A program made the translations under genes and the position numbers. 64,000 nucleotides of DNA from positions 1 through 64,000 of the forward strand of contig JAAETV010000683.1 of assembly GCA_024227975.1 (NCBI GenBank), in the 5' to 3' direction. Each line of letters opens with the position of its first letter. Position 1 is the first letter of the stretch. The notes under the pieces were generated by a model that saw only the letters and a program-made list of their open reading frames with translations, was not told where the DNA came from and made no database searches. Source of the DNA: Actinomycetes bacterium (GTDB taxonomy: Bacteria > Actinomycetota > Acidimicrobiia > Acidimicrobiales > SZUA-35). This document shows, in pieces, positions 41,642 through 50,742 of the stretch.

Positions 41642-43048
41642 ATGACTCATACAGAACAAGCGGTCGAAGTACCAATCGATCGGATACGCCAGCCACTGCA
41701 ACGCATCATCCACCTCGAGAATCTCTCGGGTATCGCTCTGATCGTGGGGGCGGTCACCGCTCTCATACTGGCCAACACACCAGCCGCGGAGTCAGTCGAG
41801 CACTTCTGGCATCATCACCTAGAAGTCAAGATCGGGGCCATCGACCTGAACGAGTCACTCGTCCACTGGGTCAACGACGCCCTGATGACGCTGTTCTTCT
41901 TCGTGGCTGGGCTGGAAATCAAGCGCGAGCTAGTGACCGGTGACCTTCGGGATCCACGCAAAGCGGCGCTGCCGGCCATCGCCGCCTTCGGGGGCATGAT
42001 CGTTCCGGCCGGCTTGTATTTCATATTGAGCGATGCTGCCACCAGGGACGGCTGGGGCATCCCAATGGCAACCGACATCGCCTTCGCCGTTGGCATCCTC
42101 ACCCTGCTCGGCAACCGGGTACCAGGGCGCCTCAAGGTGTTCCTCTTGACGCTGGCCATTGTCGATGATCTCGGTGCCATCCTCGTTATCGCCATCTTCT
42201 ACACCACCAGCCTCAACACCACGGCCCTAGCCGCGGCCGGTGCCCTGCTACTGGCCATGGTCGTCCTCAGGATCATGGGTGTCTGGTGGATGCCCATCTA
42301 TGTACTGGTCGGCGCCGCCCTGTGGCTTGCGGTGTTCGAGTCAGGCATCCACGCCACTCTGGCCGGTGTTGCCTGTGGGCTACTGGCCCCAGCCCGTCCT
42401 CGGCGGCCACACCAGACCAGAATCGATGCCCACCCTCATGCCACCATCGATGAGCTCAAAGCCATCGTGTTCGATACGAGGGAGACCAAGTCGATCGTTG
42501 ATCGGCTCATCCACGGCCTGCACCCCTTCGTGGCCCTTGCCATCGTCCCCGTGTTCGCCCTAGCCAACACCGGGGTCGCCGTCTCCCTCGCTGCGCTGGG
42601 AGAATCCTTCACTGAGCCGGTTGGTCTGGCCATCATGGCTGGCCTCGTGGTTGGCAAACCAGTCGGGATCGTTGTCGCCTCCTGGGTCGCGGTCCGGACC
42701 AAGATCGCTGTCTTGCCTTCGGGTACCACCTTCACTCATGTGGTCGGGGTCGGGCTGTTGGGCGGAATCGGTTTCACCGTGTCGCTGTTCATCACCGATC
42801 TGGCCTTTGCGGATCCCGCCATCGTCGATAGTGCGAAGATCGCGGTCCTCTCAGCTTCGGTACTGGCCTCGGCTCTTGGCGCCAGCGTTCTGGTGAAGAC
42901 CAAGAAGGCGATCCCTGAGGCCGGCCCCATTACCTACGACGAACTGAACGCCACCCAGCCCGAGGCCTACCTCGCGGCCGGTGGTGAGGTGGACCCATCG
43001 ACGGTTCCTGGTGAGGCGACCACCAAGACCGCGCCCTCGGCCCACTAG
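41642..43048 (+). CDS. nhaA: Na+/H+ antiporter NhaA
   Basis: 468 residues (ATG 41642 with AGGTAGGG upstream; an ATG seven codons earlier is possible). About eleven membrane helices; NhaA hallmarks PMATDIAFAVGILTLLGNRV and LAIVDDLGAILVIAIFY with the paired Asp of the ion site. It has a longer loop and C-terminus (PITYDELNATQPEAYLAAGG) than E. coli NhaA. It is the only transporter in the chemotaxis region and has no clear sigma-28 box. Confidence 0.95.
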   Translation: MTHTEQAVEVPIDRIRQPLQRIIHLENLSGIALIVGAVTALILANTPAAESVEHFWHHHLEVKIGAIDLNESLVHWVNDALMTLFFFVAGLEIKRELVTGDLRDPRKAALPAIAAFGGMIVPAGLYFILSDAATRDGWGIPMATDIAFAVGILTLLGNRVPGRLKVFLLTLAIVDDLGAILVIAIFYTTSLNTTALAAAGALLLAMVVLRIMGVWWMPIYVLVGAALWLAVFESGIHATLAGVACGLLAPARPRRPHQTRIDAHPHATIDELKAIVFDTRETKSIVDRLIHGLHPFVALAIVPVFALANTGVAVSLAALGESFTEPVGLAIMAGLVVGKPVGIVVASWVAVRTKIAVLPSGTTFTHVVGVGLLGGIGFTVSLFITDLAFADPAIVDSAKIAVLSASVLASALGASVLVKTKKAIPEAGPITYDELNATQPEAYLAAGGEVDPSTVPGEATTKTAPSAH

Positions 43049-43107
43049 GGCCGGGTGCGGAACCCCGGGGCCCGGCGCGGCGGTCCGGCGCCCCGGGGAA
43101 CGACATG

Positions 43108-43140
43108 CTGGAGCGTCCTGAGTGACTCAGGACGCTCCAG
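43108..43140. terminator. 33-bp palindrome after nhaA
   Basis: Arms CTGGAGCGTCCTGAGT and its exact complement with a single central G form a 33-bp perfect inverted repeat. It has no T run. Just upstream (43062-43098) are GC-rich arms CCCCGGGG repeated in inverted form. It is probably the nhaA terminator; as DNA it could also be a cruciform or binding site. Confidence 0.5.
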
Positions 43141-43229
43141 CGCGTCGTGGTAGCACTTCTTGATGGTCCGCCATTGGGTCAGGTCGAGTGGGACCATGAT
43201 CGGCCCTGGGAGAGATGGCGAAAGGACGA

Positions 43230-43257
43230 CTCAAGGACGGCGCGTACGAGCCGATGA
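43230..43257 (+). promoter_or_regulatory. Sigma-28-type promoter of the NIT-domain receptor gene
   Basis: CTCA (43230-43233), 16 bases, GCCGATGA (43250-43257). The boxes are identical to the HDOD gene promoter. Start near 43264, leader about 48 nt with GGAGGAAAG before the GTG. Confidence 0.65.
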
Positions 43258-43311
43258 TGTATTCAGTCCTGCGAGCGGTATATCGGTTGTAGGTAGACGG
43301 AGGAAAGTCTG

Positions 43312-45267
43312 GTGGTCGCGGTGCGAGGAATTGTAGACAAGATCCCCTTGAGGACGAAGCTGGTCCTTCTCGTCATCGTCCCCTTGTTGGGCATGACGCT
43401 CTTCTCGACGACGATAGCGAGCGACAAGAAGGCGACTGCCAACGAAGCAGCCGATCTAGACCTGCTGATCAACCTGAGCGTACGGACGGGAAACCTGCTC
43501 CACGAGACGCAGAAGGAGCGGGGGGCTACAGCCGTCTACATGGCCTCCGGCGGCGAGAAGTTCATCAACGAGCTCCCCAACCAACAAGCTGCGACCGATA
43601 CCCCGCGAGCCGAGTTTCTCGATTTCATCGATGAGAACCAGGACGGACTTCCCGCCGATGTCGTTCAGGAACTACAACCAGCCCTCGATGCCCTCGAGCA
43701 GTTGGACCGCACCCGGGGTGAGGCGCTGGCACTGACGGCAGAGACCCGGTCCGTCATCGGCTACTTCACCGACATGAACGGCAAGTTCCTCGATGCCATC
43801 GCCTCAGTGGCGTCCGCCAGCTCGAGCGCAGAGCTGACCCGGGACTCTGCCGCCTACCTGGCCTTTCTCAACGCCAAGGAACGAACCGGTATCGAACGGG
43901 CCCAGCTCTCAGCGGTGTTCGGAACCGATGCTTTCGCCCCTGGTCAGTACGCGACCGTCGTCTCGTTGATCTCAGCCCAGGCCGCGTTCCTGGGAACATT
44001 CAGTGAGCTGGCCGCTGATGATGTGTTGGCCTTCCATGAGGAGACCGACTCTGACCCGATCGTCGCTGAGACGGCACGGCTTGAAGCATTGGCGGTTGAC
44101 AATGGGGCGGGTGGATTCGAGGTCGACTCCGCCGTGTGGTTCGACACGATCACGGCCCGCATCAATTTGCTGAAAGAGGTTGAGGACTACCAGGCCAACC
44201 GCATCCAGGAGCGCAGCGCTGCCATTTCGGCCGATGCCTCTTCGGCCTTCATCCGCTCCGTGGCGGTTGCCCTCGTCCTCCTCACCATCACCGTCTTGTT
44301 GGGGTTGACGATCGCGACCAGTTTGACCGGACAGCTCCGCAAGATCACAGCCCTTGCGTCCAGGATCACGGCCGGGGACCTCGGTGGCGAGCCCTTGGCG
44401 GTACCAACCGACGATGACCTGGGCAAGCTCGCCAGATCGTTCAACGAAATGCAAGCGATGCTCGCCGACCTCGTTGGACGGCTGAAGGCCTCCTCGACCC
44501 AGCTGGAAGCGTCGGCTGAAGGCTTGGCCACGGTGTCCAACTCGATTCATGAGAACGCAGGGCGAACCTACAACGAGGCGATGACAGCTTCAGAGGTAAC
44601 TTCGACCGTCTCGACGAATATGACGGAGGTGGCCGGAGCCATCGACCAGATGAATCTCACCATCCGGGAGATCTCAGACAGCTCCATGAACGCGGCCACG
44701 GTCGCCAATCATGGGGTCGAGGTTGCAGGCGAGAACTCAGCCACTATCTCGAAGCTCCGCGAGGCAAGCCAGGAGATTGGGCAAGTCATCGAGATGATCA
44801 GCTCCATCGCGGAAAAGACCAACCTCCTGGCTCTCAACGCCACCATCGAAGCGGCTCGGGCAGGAGAGAACGGGAAGGGTTTTGCCGTGGTAGCGACCGA
44901 GGTCAAGCATCTCGCGGGGCAAACAGCAGAAGCGACAACCCAGATCTCGGACCGGATCGAAGCCATCCAAGAAGAGATCGGTCGGGCTGTCGAAGCCAAC
45001 TCCCAGGTCAGCGAGACCATCGACGAGATCAACGAGATCTCTACCACCATTGCCAGTGCGGTCGAGGAGCAATCGATCACGACGGAGAACATCGCTTCGA
45101 CCATTGACCAGGCGGCGCGAGGGTCGGAGGCCATCGTCGACTCGGCCGGCCAGGTGACCCATGCTGCCGAACAGACCAAGCTATCGACCGAGCAATCCCG
45201 AGAAACGGCCGAGCAGATGACCCAGGTCGCCGACGAACTGTCCGAGCTCGTCAGCCACTACCAGTAG
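43312..45267 (+). CDS. Methyl-accepting chemotaxis protein with NIT sensor domain
   Basis: 651 residues, GTG start. First membrane helix about 18-36; extracytoplasmic NIT domain (about 50-300) recognised by [20 protein letters not shown], a hallmark of nitrate/nitrite-sensing-type domains; second helix about 308-332; HAMP; signalling domain with tip [20 protein letters not shown]. It ends in [11 protein letters not shown] without a long tail. Ligand cannot be told from sequence. Confidence 0.94.
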   Translation: MVAVRGIVDKIPLRTKLVLLVIVPLLGMTLFSTTIASDKKATANEAADLDLLINLSVRTGNLLHETQKERGATAVYMASGGEKFINELPNQQAATDTPRAEFLDFIDENQDGLPADVVQELQPALDALEQLDRTRGEALALTAETRSVIGYFTDMNGKFLDAIASVASASSSAELTRDSAAYLAFLNAKERTGIERAQLSAVFGTDAFAPGQYATVVSLISAQAAFLGTFSELAADDVLAFHEETDSDPIVAETARLEALAVDNGAGGFEVDSAVWFDTITARINLLKEVEDYQANRIQERSAAISADASSAFIRSVAVALVLLTITVLLGLTIATSLTGQLRKITALASRITAGDLGGEPLAVPTDDDLGKLARSFNEMQAMLADLVGRLKASSTQLEASAEGLATVSNSIHENAGRTYNEAMTASEVTSTVSTNMTEVAGAIDQMNLTIREISDSSMNAATVANHGVEVAGENSATISKLREASQEIGQVIEMISSIAEKTNLLALNATIEAARAGENGKGFAVVATEVKHLAGQTAEATTQISDRIEAIQEEIGRAVEANSQVSETIDEINEISTTIASAVEEQSITTENIASTIDQAARGSEAIVDSAGQVTHAAEQTKLSTEQSRETAEQMTQVADELSELVSHYQ

Positions 45268-45386
45268 GCCGTCTTCGTGGCCGACTCCGGCGGATGACGA
45301 CCGGGGACTAGCCTGGCGCTTTCGGCTGCGTCCTCGATCACTCGTGGGCTCCAGCAGGTTTCGGGGCCTGACCGGAAGTTGAAGGA

Positions 45387-46181
45387 ATGATGAACCGGCG
45401 GTGGGGTACCTGGCTGTTGTCAATTGGGCTTCTCGTCCAGGCTTGTACGAGCCCAGGCGATGAGGCGGCCACGATCTCGGGTGGGGTCGACGCCTATGAC
45501 CCCTCGAACGGTGAGCCAACGCCGGCCCTCCAATCGTCGGACGCAACTGGAGGAGGGCGCGTCGACTCGACAGCTCCCCCGGAAACACCGGGTGACAAGC
45601 CATCCACTGAGACAACGCGATTGACGCTGCCGCCGGCATCACCAGCGAGAGCAGTGACGACGACGAGGCCACCCTCATCTACCTCCACCGTCTCGACGAC
45701 GACCCTGCCATCGACGACTGTTGCGCCCCAGACAACGACAGCTCCGACTACGCCGTCAATGACGTCTTCGACAACGACAGCGGTATCAACTACCTCGTCG
45801 TCGAGTGTGCCCCCTCCCACGGGAAGCGGTGAGCTTGATCAAGCCGAGGCTGCATCATTGGCACTACTCAATGAGCTGCGAGCATCCTTGGGGCTTGGAA
45901 AGGTGGCGTCGGTAGACGCCGAGATGTCATCGTTTGCCCGATCATGGTCACGCGAGATGCGAGAGTCGGGCTTTCGCCACAGCTCAGCCCAATGGAGTGA
46001 GAACATCGTGTGGTGGAGCGATGAGAACATGACGCCAGAAGAGGCGGCGGCCAAGTTCCATGAGATGTGGGTGAACAGCTCCGGCCACTACGCCAACATG
46101 ACGAAACCCAAGTGGACAGTGGTCGGCATCGGTTTCCACCACGACGAATCGGGCTGGTGGGGCACCCACGTCTTCCGCTGA
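45387..46181 (+). CDS. CAP/SCP-domain lipoprotein
   Basis: 264 residues. N-terminal signal with lipobox ending LLVQAC (Cys about residue 20), then a Ser/Thr/Pro-rich spacer (about 22-150) typical of a surface tether, and a CAP domain (about 155-264): LALLNELRASLGLGKVASVD, SWSREMRESGFRHSSAQWSE, NSSGHYANMTKPKWTVVGIG, WGTHVFR. Family members are secreted and of varied function. Monocistronic, 120 bp after the receptor gene. Confidence 0.85.
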   Translation: MMNRRWGTWLLSIGLLVQACTSPGDEAATISGGVDAYDPSNGEPTPALQSSDATGGGRVDSTAPPETPGDKPSTETTRLTLPPASPARAVTTTRPPSSTSTVSTTTLPSTTVAPQTTTAPTTPSMTSSTTTAVSTTSSSSVPPPTGSGELDQAEAASLALLNELRASLGLGKVASVDAEMSSFARSWSREMRESGFRHSSAQWSENIVWWSDENMTPEEAAAKFHEMWVNSSGHYANMTKPKWTVVGIGFHHDESGWWGTHVFR

Positions 46182-46199
46182 CGGGAATCGATCCCGCTA

Positions 46200-46475
46200 G
46201 GCGTTGGGGTCGGTCACCTGGCCAGCGAACAATGTCGCTCTAGTACCGATGTGTCGGACCAGGTAGAAGAACGGCCGATCTGCGGCCACAACCAGCTCGG
46301 GCTCGGGCGGCCCGGATTCGTCAAAGCCCAGGGCGGTGGCCGCCGCAGCTTCGGTGCCAACCTCGTCGACGGCGACGTCTGCTCCGTGGACAGCTCCATC
46401 GAGGAACACCCCGGGGCCGATGCCGGGATAGGCGCCGGGCGTAGTGGCACGTACGGCCTGGGTGGAGGTACTTCA
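46200..46475 (-). pseudogene. Serpin C-terminal fragment
   Basis: The minus strand reads, in one frame, VFLDGAVHGADVAVDEVGTE then AAAATALGFDESGPPEPELV and ADRPFFYLVRHIGTRATLFA, GQVTDP: the hinge, reactive-centre loop and final strands of a serpin. It stops at 46200, and a TGA interrupts the frame at about 46470, so only about 90 C-terminal codons of a roughly 380-residue protease inhibitor remain. No start codon with ribosome site is evident. It abuts tRNA-Leu. Confidence 0.7.
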
Positions 46476-46511
46476 ATACCGAGGTTGGCTGGCACATCAC
46501 CTGGTCAGGAG

Positions 46512-46596
46512 TGCCCGGGGTGGGATTCGAACCCACACGACCCCGGAGGATCCGAAGGGTTTAAGCCTTCTGCGTCTGCCATTCCGCCACCCGGGC
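46512..46596 (-). tRNA. tRNA-Leu (anticodon UAA)
   Basis: Read on the minus strand: acceptor GCCCGGG pairs with CCCGGGC, anticodon stem GAAGG/CCTTC with loop CTTAAAC giving anticodon TAA, a long variable arm (class II), T-arm with GGGTTCGAATCCC and discriminator A. CCA is not encoded. 85 nt. Confidence 0.95.
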
Positions 46597-46625
46597 GAAC
46601 CAGATGGCAATGGTAGAGGGTTCGG

Positions 46626-47159
46626 TCATCGTCGAGACCGGACAAACCGATCGAGGATCGGTTCGCCCAAGACTCTGACCGCCAAACTGGCCGCACCAAG
46701 CTGGAGCACGATCCCCATGATCTTGAGGGTTCGGTAGAGGGCTCCAGGATCGACGTCTTGGAGGTCGACCTGCACGTTGAGCGTCGGATCAGCCTCGGCA
46801 CCGGCCAGAGGCTCGGCCGTTGGGTCGACGACCGGGCTGTCACTGGCTGTGAACGCGGTTCCATCTGCCGTTTCGTTGCCTTCCAACTCAACCGGGCCAA
46901 GCATGCACCAGCCGTACGAGCGGTTGATCAGCCCGAACCGATTGGAGCGTTCAACATCGACAACGGGCCGACCGCCAAGGTCATCTCCGTGTGTGGCGCA
47001 GGCCTGTTCAGTCACGAACCGATCAATCGGAGCGATCATTTGCCTGGCTATCACCAGTGTCACCAACCCGACCAGCACCATGAAGGCAACCACGATCCAC
47101 TTGGTGGCGTCTTCGCTGTTCATGTTGAGCCCCTGCGCTGGGAACGAGGTCTGAGTCAT
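46626..47159 (-). CDS. Hypothetical two-helix membrane protein
   Basis: 177 residues, unrecognised. Hydrophobic segments at about 20-40 (WIVVAFMVLVGLVTLVIARQ) and 145-162 (GIVLQLGAASLAVRVLG) flank a loop of about 100 residues with two Cys (QAC..., SYGWC). The upstream GGAG supports the ATG at 47159; an ATG 12 codons later has GGGG. Convergence with the tRNA on the same strand suggests nothing about role. Confidence 0.7.
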   Translation of the reverse strand: MTQTSFPAQGLNMNSEDATKWIVVAFMVLVGLVTLVIARQMIAPIDRFVTEQACATHGDDLGGRPVVDVERSNRFGLINRSYGWCMLGPVELEGNETADGTAFTASDSPVVDPTAEPLAGAEADPTLNVQVDLQDVDPGALYRTLKIMGIVLQLGAASLAVRVLGEPILDRFVRSRR

Positions 47160-47250
47160 CGAGAATGCTCCGATTGGACCACGACAGTATGCAGCGCCGT
47201 CCGCGGATCCTCAACGACTGGGGCAACAACTGCCCGATTGTCACCGAGAC

Positions 47251-47658
47251 CTAGGCGGCCCGCCGAGCTAACAGCGGCTCCCCTCCGCTGTCGGACTCGT
47301 CGTCCAACAAGACAGCTACGGCCGACCACAGCTGGTCCCTCACCAGCCCCCCTTCGATCCCTGTCAGCCCTCCGGCCACGATGATCCCATCGACCATGTC
47401 GCCGATGACAGCGATGCTGGACCGCCCCCGCAACGCCACCGAAATCGTTGCCGAGCCATCGGTCTCCCGCCGAATTGATCGACGGGTCCCCGGCGAGCGA
47501 GGTGGACTGCGGAATGCAGGGGGCTCAACCCCAGCCTGGCGGGCCACTTCGCTCAGCCGCCGCGCAACGGCGGCGAAGCGGACCGAGGTCAGCTCCTGGC
47601 CGAGGTCACCCTGCCCACGTGGACGGTCTCCTGCTCTTGCTCTGGACGATGACGCCAT
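47251..47658 (-). CDS. Hypothetical basic protein
   Basis: 135 residues from ATG 47658, divergent from the nuclease gene. Residues 30-95 are Arg/Pro-rich (VRFAAVARRLSEVARQAGVE, then PPRSPGTRRSIRR) followed by a beta-rich part (GSATISVALRGRSSIAVIGD, MVDGIIVAGG). Codon use matches the surrounding genes. A longer frame to 47853 overlaps the nuclease and is not favoured. Function unknown. Confidence 0.6.
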   Translation of the reverse strand: MASSSRARAGDRPRGQGDLGQELTSVRFAAVARRLSEVARQAGVEPPAFRSPPRSPGTRRSIRRETDGSATISVALRGRSSIAVIGDMVDGIIVAGGLTGIEGGLVRDQLWSAVAVLLDDESDSGGEPLLARRAA

Positions 47659-47821
47659 GATCTGGCTCCGATTCACTGATTCTCGAGACCCTCGAACTGA
47701 GATTGCCGAGAACTCCCACAACTTCTGCCTGGTCCCTAGTATGAACGCACCCTGTGACATCGCCCTTCGCAGCGCGTCATCGCTGGAAAGCCACCCTTGG
47801 TGGACCAGACTGTTGGCTGGC

Positions 47822-48790
47822 ATGTCCGACCTCAACGAAGCGCCAAAGCTCAATCCTGCTCAGCAGGCCCTCACTGACGAGCTGGGAGCGACACCGGATG
47901 AGCGCCCACGTTTTCGCGACGATCTCCGAGACCACCTCCGTCATGAGCTGGAAGAAGCCATGGAGCCGATCCTTGTCGAGGTGAAGGAACCTCCACTCTT
48001 CGTCTCCAAACGGGACCTGGCCATGATCCACGGTTGTGAGGCCCGCTACGTGGCCGAGCAAGACATCGAGTTCGCCTGGACGGTGGCCATGGCCAGGGGC
48101 TCGGTAGCCCACAAGGCCATCGAGATCTCCGTCACTTGGCGAGGCAAACCAACCCCCCTCGACCTCGTTGACGGGGCCCTGGGCCGCCTGGAGCAGGACG
48201 ATCGCAGCGTCGGTGCCTTCATCCGTACCCTCGACGAGCCTCAACGGGCCGAACTGGCCGGCATGGCCAACGACTTCGTGGCGACCTTCATCGAGACGTT
48301 CCCACCCCTTCGACGTCAATGGCGCCCAGTGGCCGAATCGCGAGTCAGAGCTGAGCTCTGTGAGGGAGGCCTGGCCCTGGCTGGTCGGGTTGATCTCACC
48401 CTGGGCCAGCCCGACGGCAATGTGGCTGGGAAGGTCCTGTTCGACCTCAAGACAGGCCGCCCATCAGCGGGCCATCGCGAAGACCTTCGCTTTTACGCCC
48501 TCCTGGAAACGCTCAAGAGTGGGGTCCCCCCACGCCTCCTGGTGAACTACTACCTGGAAGCGGGCGACGCCCACACCGAAGCGGTTTCGGAGGACACCTT
48601 GTGGACGGCGGCCAAGCGGGTGGTCGACGCCGTCGAGAAGATCGTGGCCCTCACCGGCCCTGGACCTCGCCAGGCCAACACCTCACCCGGGGGTGGCTGC
48701 CGCTGGTGCCCGGCCCTCCCCCACTGTGACGAAGGTCGACGCTACCTAGATCGATCCGATGATGAGGAGAACCTCCCCGCTCTCCAGTAA
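47822..48790 (+). CDS. PD-(D/E)XK nuclease of the RecB/Cas4 type
   Basis: 322 residues from ATG 47822 (an ATG at 47741 is an alternative). The nuclease core shows a conserved His/Asp-bearing helix (ARGSVAHKAIEI), then GRVDLTLGQPDG and VLFDLKTGRPS, which carry the Asp and the D-x-K of the active site, and QxxxY-like EDLRFYALLE. The C-terminus has C-x2-C-x5-C (GCRWCPALPHC) and an early Cys (IHGCEARYV), enough ligands for a 4Fe-4S cluster as in Cas4/AddB. No cas genes or helicase are nearby. Confidence 0.8.
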   Translation: MSDLNEAPKLNPAQQALTDELGATPDERPRFRDDLRDHLRHELEEAMEPILVEVKEPPLFVSKRDLAMIHGCEARYVAEQDIEFAWTVAMARGSVAHKAIEISVTWRGKPTPLDLVDGALGRLEQDDRSVGAFIRTLDEPQRAELAGMANDFVATFIETFPPLRRQWRPVAESRVRAELCEGGLALAGRVDLTLGQPDGNVAGKVLFDLKTGRPSAGHREDLRFYALLETLKSGVPPRLLVNYYLEAGDAHTEAVSEDTLWTAAKRVVDAVEKIVALTGPGPRQANTSPGGGCRWCPALPHCDEGRRYLDRSDDEENLPALQ

Positions 48791-48817
48791 CCAGGACCGA
48801 TCCGAGGCCCCGAGAAT

Positions 48818-49942
48818 CTAGCGGCTCGACATCTCAGGGGATCGCTCACCGGGCTGACCCCGACCAGTGGGCGACGGGTGACGCCGCCTGAAGGCGATCC
48901 AGGCCACGGGCCCAGCCAGAACCGGCAACCCCAATGAGACGAGGCGGTAGGCAATGGTGGCCAGAGCCGCCTCTCGAGCCGGAATACCAGTGATAACCAG
49001 CCCCGAATACAGGCCAACCTCGACGAATCCGACCCCACCCGGAGTCAGGGGCACCATGCCGAGCACGGCCGCCGCGGCATAGGCCAGCAGCACCAGGCTC
49101 AGGCGGGGCTCGGCCCCGACGGCGTACAGTGCGGCTATCAGAGCCAAATAGTCAAAGGCCCAGTTCCCGGCCGCCGCCGCCATTGCCCTTGGCCAGCGAT
49201 GCTCCAACACCTCGACGACCTGGGTCCGCTCGTCGATCAGGCGCTGGGGGTCGAACGTCCAACCCCGACGACAGACTCGGCCAACCAGCTGCACTATCCG
49301 CTTGACGACCCGCCCCACCCACAACAAGGGTCTGTCCAGAGTCACGGCGGCAACCGCGATGGCCATCAGGGCCGAGAAGAACACCCCACCGGCAATGGCT
49401 GCTGGAACCATCCGCTCTGGGATGGGGGCTCCGGCCAGGGCCAGCAAGCCGGCAGTAGCAGGGATAGCGAACAAGAAGGCGTTACTCAATACTCCGGTGG
49501 CAGCCATGGCACTCGCCGCTCGGGGAGCCGCCACCCCACTTGCGGCCAGCATCCGGTAGAGGGTGGCGCCGCCGACCGCAGCCCCACCGGGGACTATCCG
49601 GCTGACCGAGTTCGAGACGATCTGGCTGGTAGCGGCCACGAACCATGAGACCCGGGGCAGTACCAGTTTGATCAGGCCCCACATACAAGCGAAGCTGACC
49701 AGCTCACACGCCCCCATGGCCAAGAACCAGGCAACATTCACGTCGCGCAGCCGATCAGCTGAGGAGACGACATCAACCAGTCGTTCCTGCACGAAGTAGA
49801 GCAACGTCAAGCCAACGGCCAGGACTGCCCCCCGTTGGAGCATCGTCCGTAGCAGCCGTGAACCCCGGGGGTCCTGTTGGATCTCGTCGGCGACCCGGTG
49901 ATCCGGTCCGCGACGAATCCCCGTCTCATCGGTACCTACCAT
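48818..49942 (-). CDS. YbhN/AglD-family membrane protein (LPG synthase-like TM domain)
   Basis: About 374 residues from ATG 49942 (an upstream start at 49972 lies inside maf). Roughly seven to eight hydrophobic helices; motif VPLTPGGVGFVEVGLYSGLV near residue 325 is characteristic of UPF0104 proteins, relatives of the flippase half of MprF. Lacks the aminoacyl transferase domain. It follows maf with a few bases of overlap. Likely moves a lipid substrate, unspecified. Confidence 0.8.
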   Translation of the reverse strand: MVGTDETGIRRGPDHRVADEIQQDPRGSRLLRTMLQRGAVLAVGLTLLYFVQERLVDVVSSADRLRDVNVAWFLAMGACELVSFACMWGLIKLVLPRVSWFVAATSQIVSNSVSRIVPGGAAVGGATLYRMLAASGVAAPRAASAMAATGVLSNAFLFAIPATAGLLALAGAPIPERMVPAAIAGGVFFSALMAIAVAAVTLDRPLLWVGRVVKRIVQLVGRVCRRGWTFDPQRLIDERTQVVEVLEHRWPRAMAAAAGNWAFDYLALIAALYAVGAEPRLSLVLLAYAAAAVLGMVPLTPGGVGFVEVGLYSGLVITGIPAREAALATIAYRLVSLGLPVLAGPVAWIAFRRRHPSPTGRGQPGERSPEMSSR

Positions 49943-50544
49943 GTCACTAAAGACCATCCCACTAATGCACATAGTTCGTCAACGATGTTGATGGGTAGGC
50001 CAACAACACTGTGGTATGAACCCTCGATCCGATCGACGAACAATCCTCCCCGCCCCTGGATGGCATAGGCCCCGGCCTTGTCGCGAGGCTCACCCCCACT
50101 GACGTAGCAATCGACGTCGGCCGCGTCGAGCTGACGGAAGCAGACGAGGGTGTCCTCCACCGCGCTCTCCATCTGGCCAGGAGTGGCAACCGCGACCCCA
50201 GTGAGGACATGGTGACAGCGGCCCGAGAGCCGGCTCAGCATCGTCCTGGCTTCTGCATCACAGTGAGGCTTGCCAAAGATCTCATCGTCCAAGGCGATGA
50301 CGGTGTCGGCCCCGATTACGACGACCCGGCCTCGTCCGCCACACGCCTTCAGACCAGCCGCCGCCTTGGCCTCAGCCAAGCGCCGAACCAGGTCGGCTGG
50401 AAGCTCCCCGTCCCGAGGAGTCTCGTCGATGTCGACGGCCACCTGCTCGGGAGAAACGCCGACCGCCTCCAGAAGCTGACGACGGCGCGGCGAGGCCGAG
50501 GCCAACACCAGCCGAGGCCGTGAACTCACACCCTTGGGAGTCAT
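49936..50544 (-). CDS. maf: Maf-like nucleotide pyrophosphatase
   Basis: 202 residues. Maf/YhdE signatures: RLVLASASPRRRQLLEAVGV at the start, VVIGADTVIALDDEIFGKPH and DKAGAYAIQGRGGLFVDRIE. These enzymes hydrolyse non-canonical or modified NTPs, or UTP/dTTP in the YhdE type. The start is the first ATG after a divergent promoter region shared with the crotonase gene. Confidence 0.93.
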   Translation of the reverse strand: MTPKGVSSRPRLVLASASPRRRQLLEAVGVSPEQVAVDIDETPRDGELPADLVRRLAEAKAAAGLKACGGRGRVVVIGADTVIALDDEIFGKPHCDAEARTMLSRLSGRCHHVLTGVAVATPGQMESAVEDTLVCFRQLDAADVDCYVSGGEPRDKAGAYAIQGRGGLFVDRIEGSYHSVVGLPINIVDELCALVGWSLVTW

Positions 50545-50742
50545 TACCCAATACTACTTTCGGTCGACCCAGTAGTTCTGACCAGGGCCAAAGGTCGCCA
50601 GGAAACTATGAGTGCCCTCCGGGTACCTCAAGATCCTCGGGGCGGCAAGACTTGTCACAGATCATGAGTTGCAGGCCCCATGAATCTAGCCGATCACCTG
50701 TTGGTTTTGTGGCTGTGGCTCGAGGTGCCAAACTAGGCGGCC

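Noticed and set aside
46214..46495. 93-codon minus frame beside the tRNA
   Set aside because: It is another frame over the serpin fragment; the serpin motifs are in the frame ending at 46200.
47381..47821. N-terminal extension of the RecB-like nuclease
   Set aside because: It lies opposite the divergent 135-residue gene and the likely promoter region and has no nuclease similarity.
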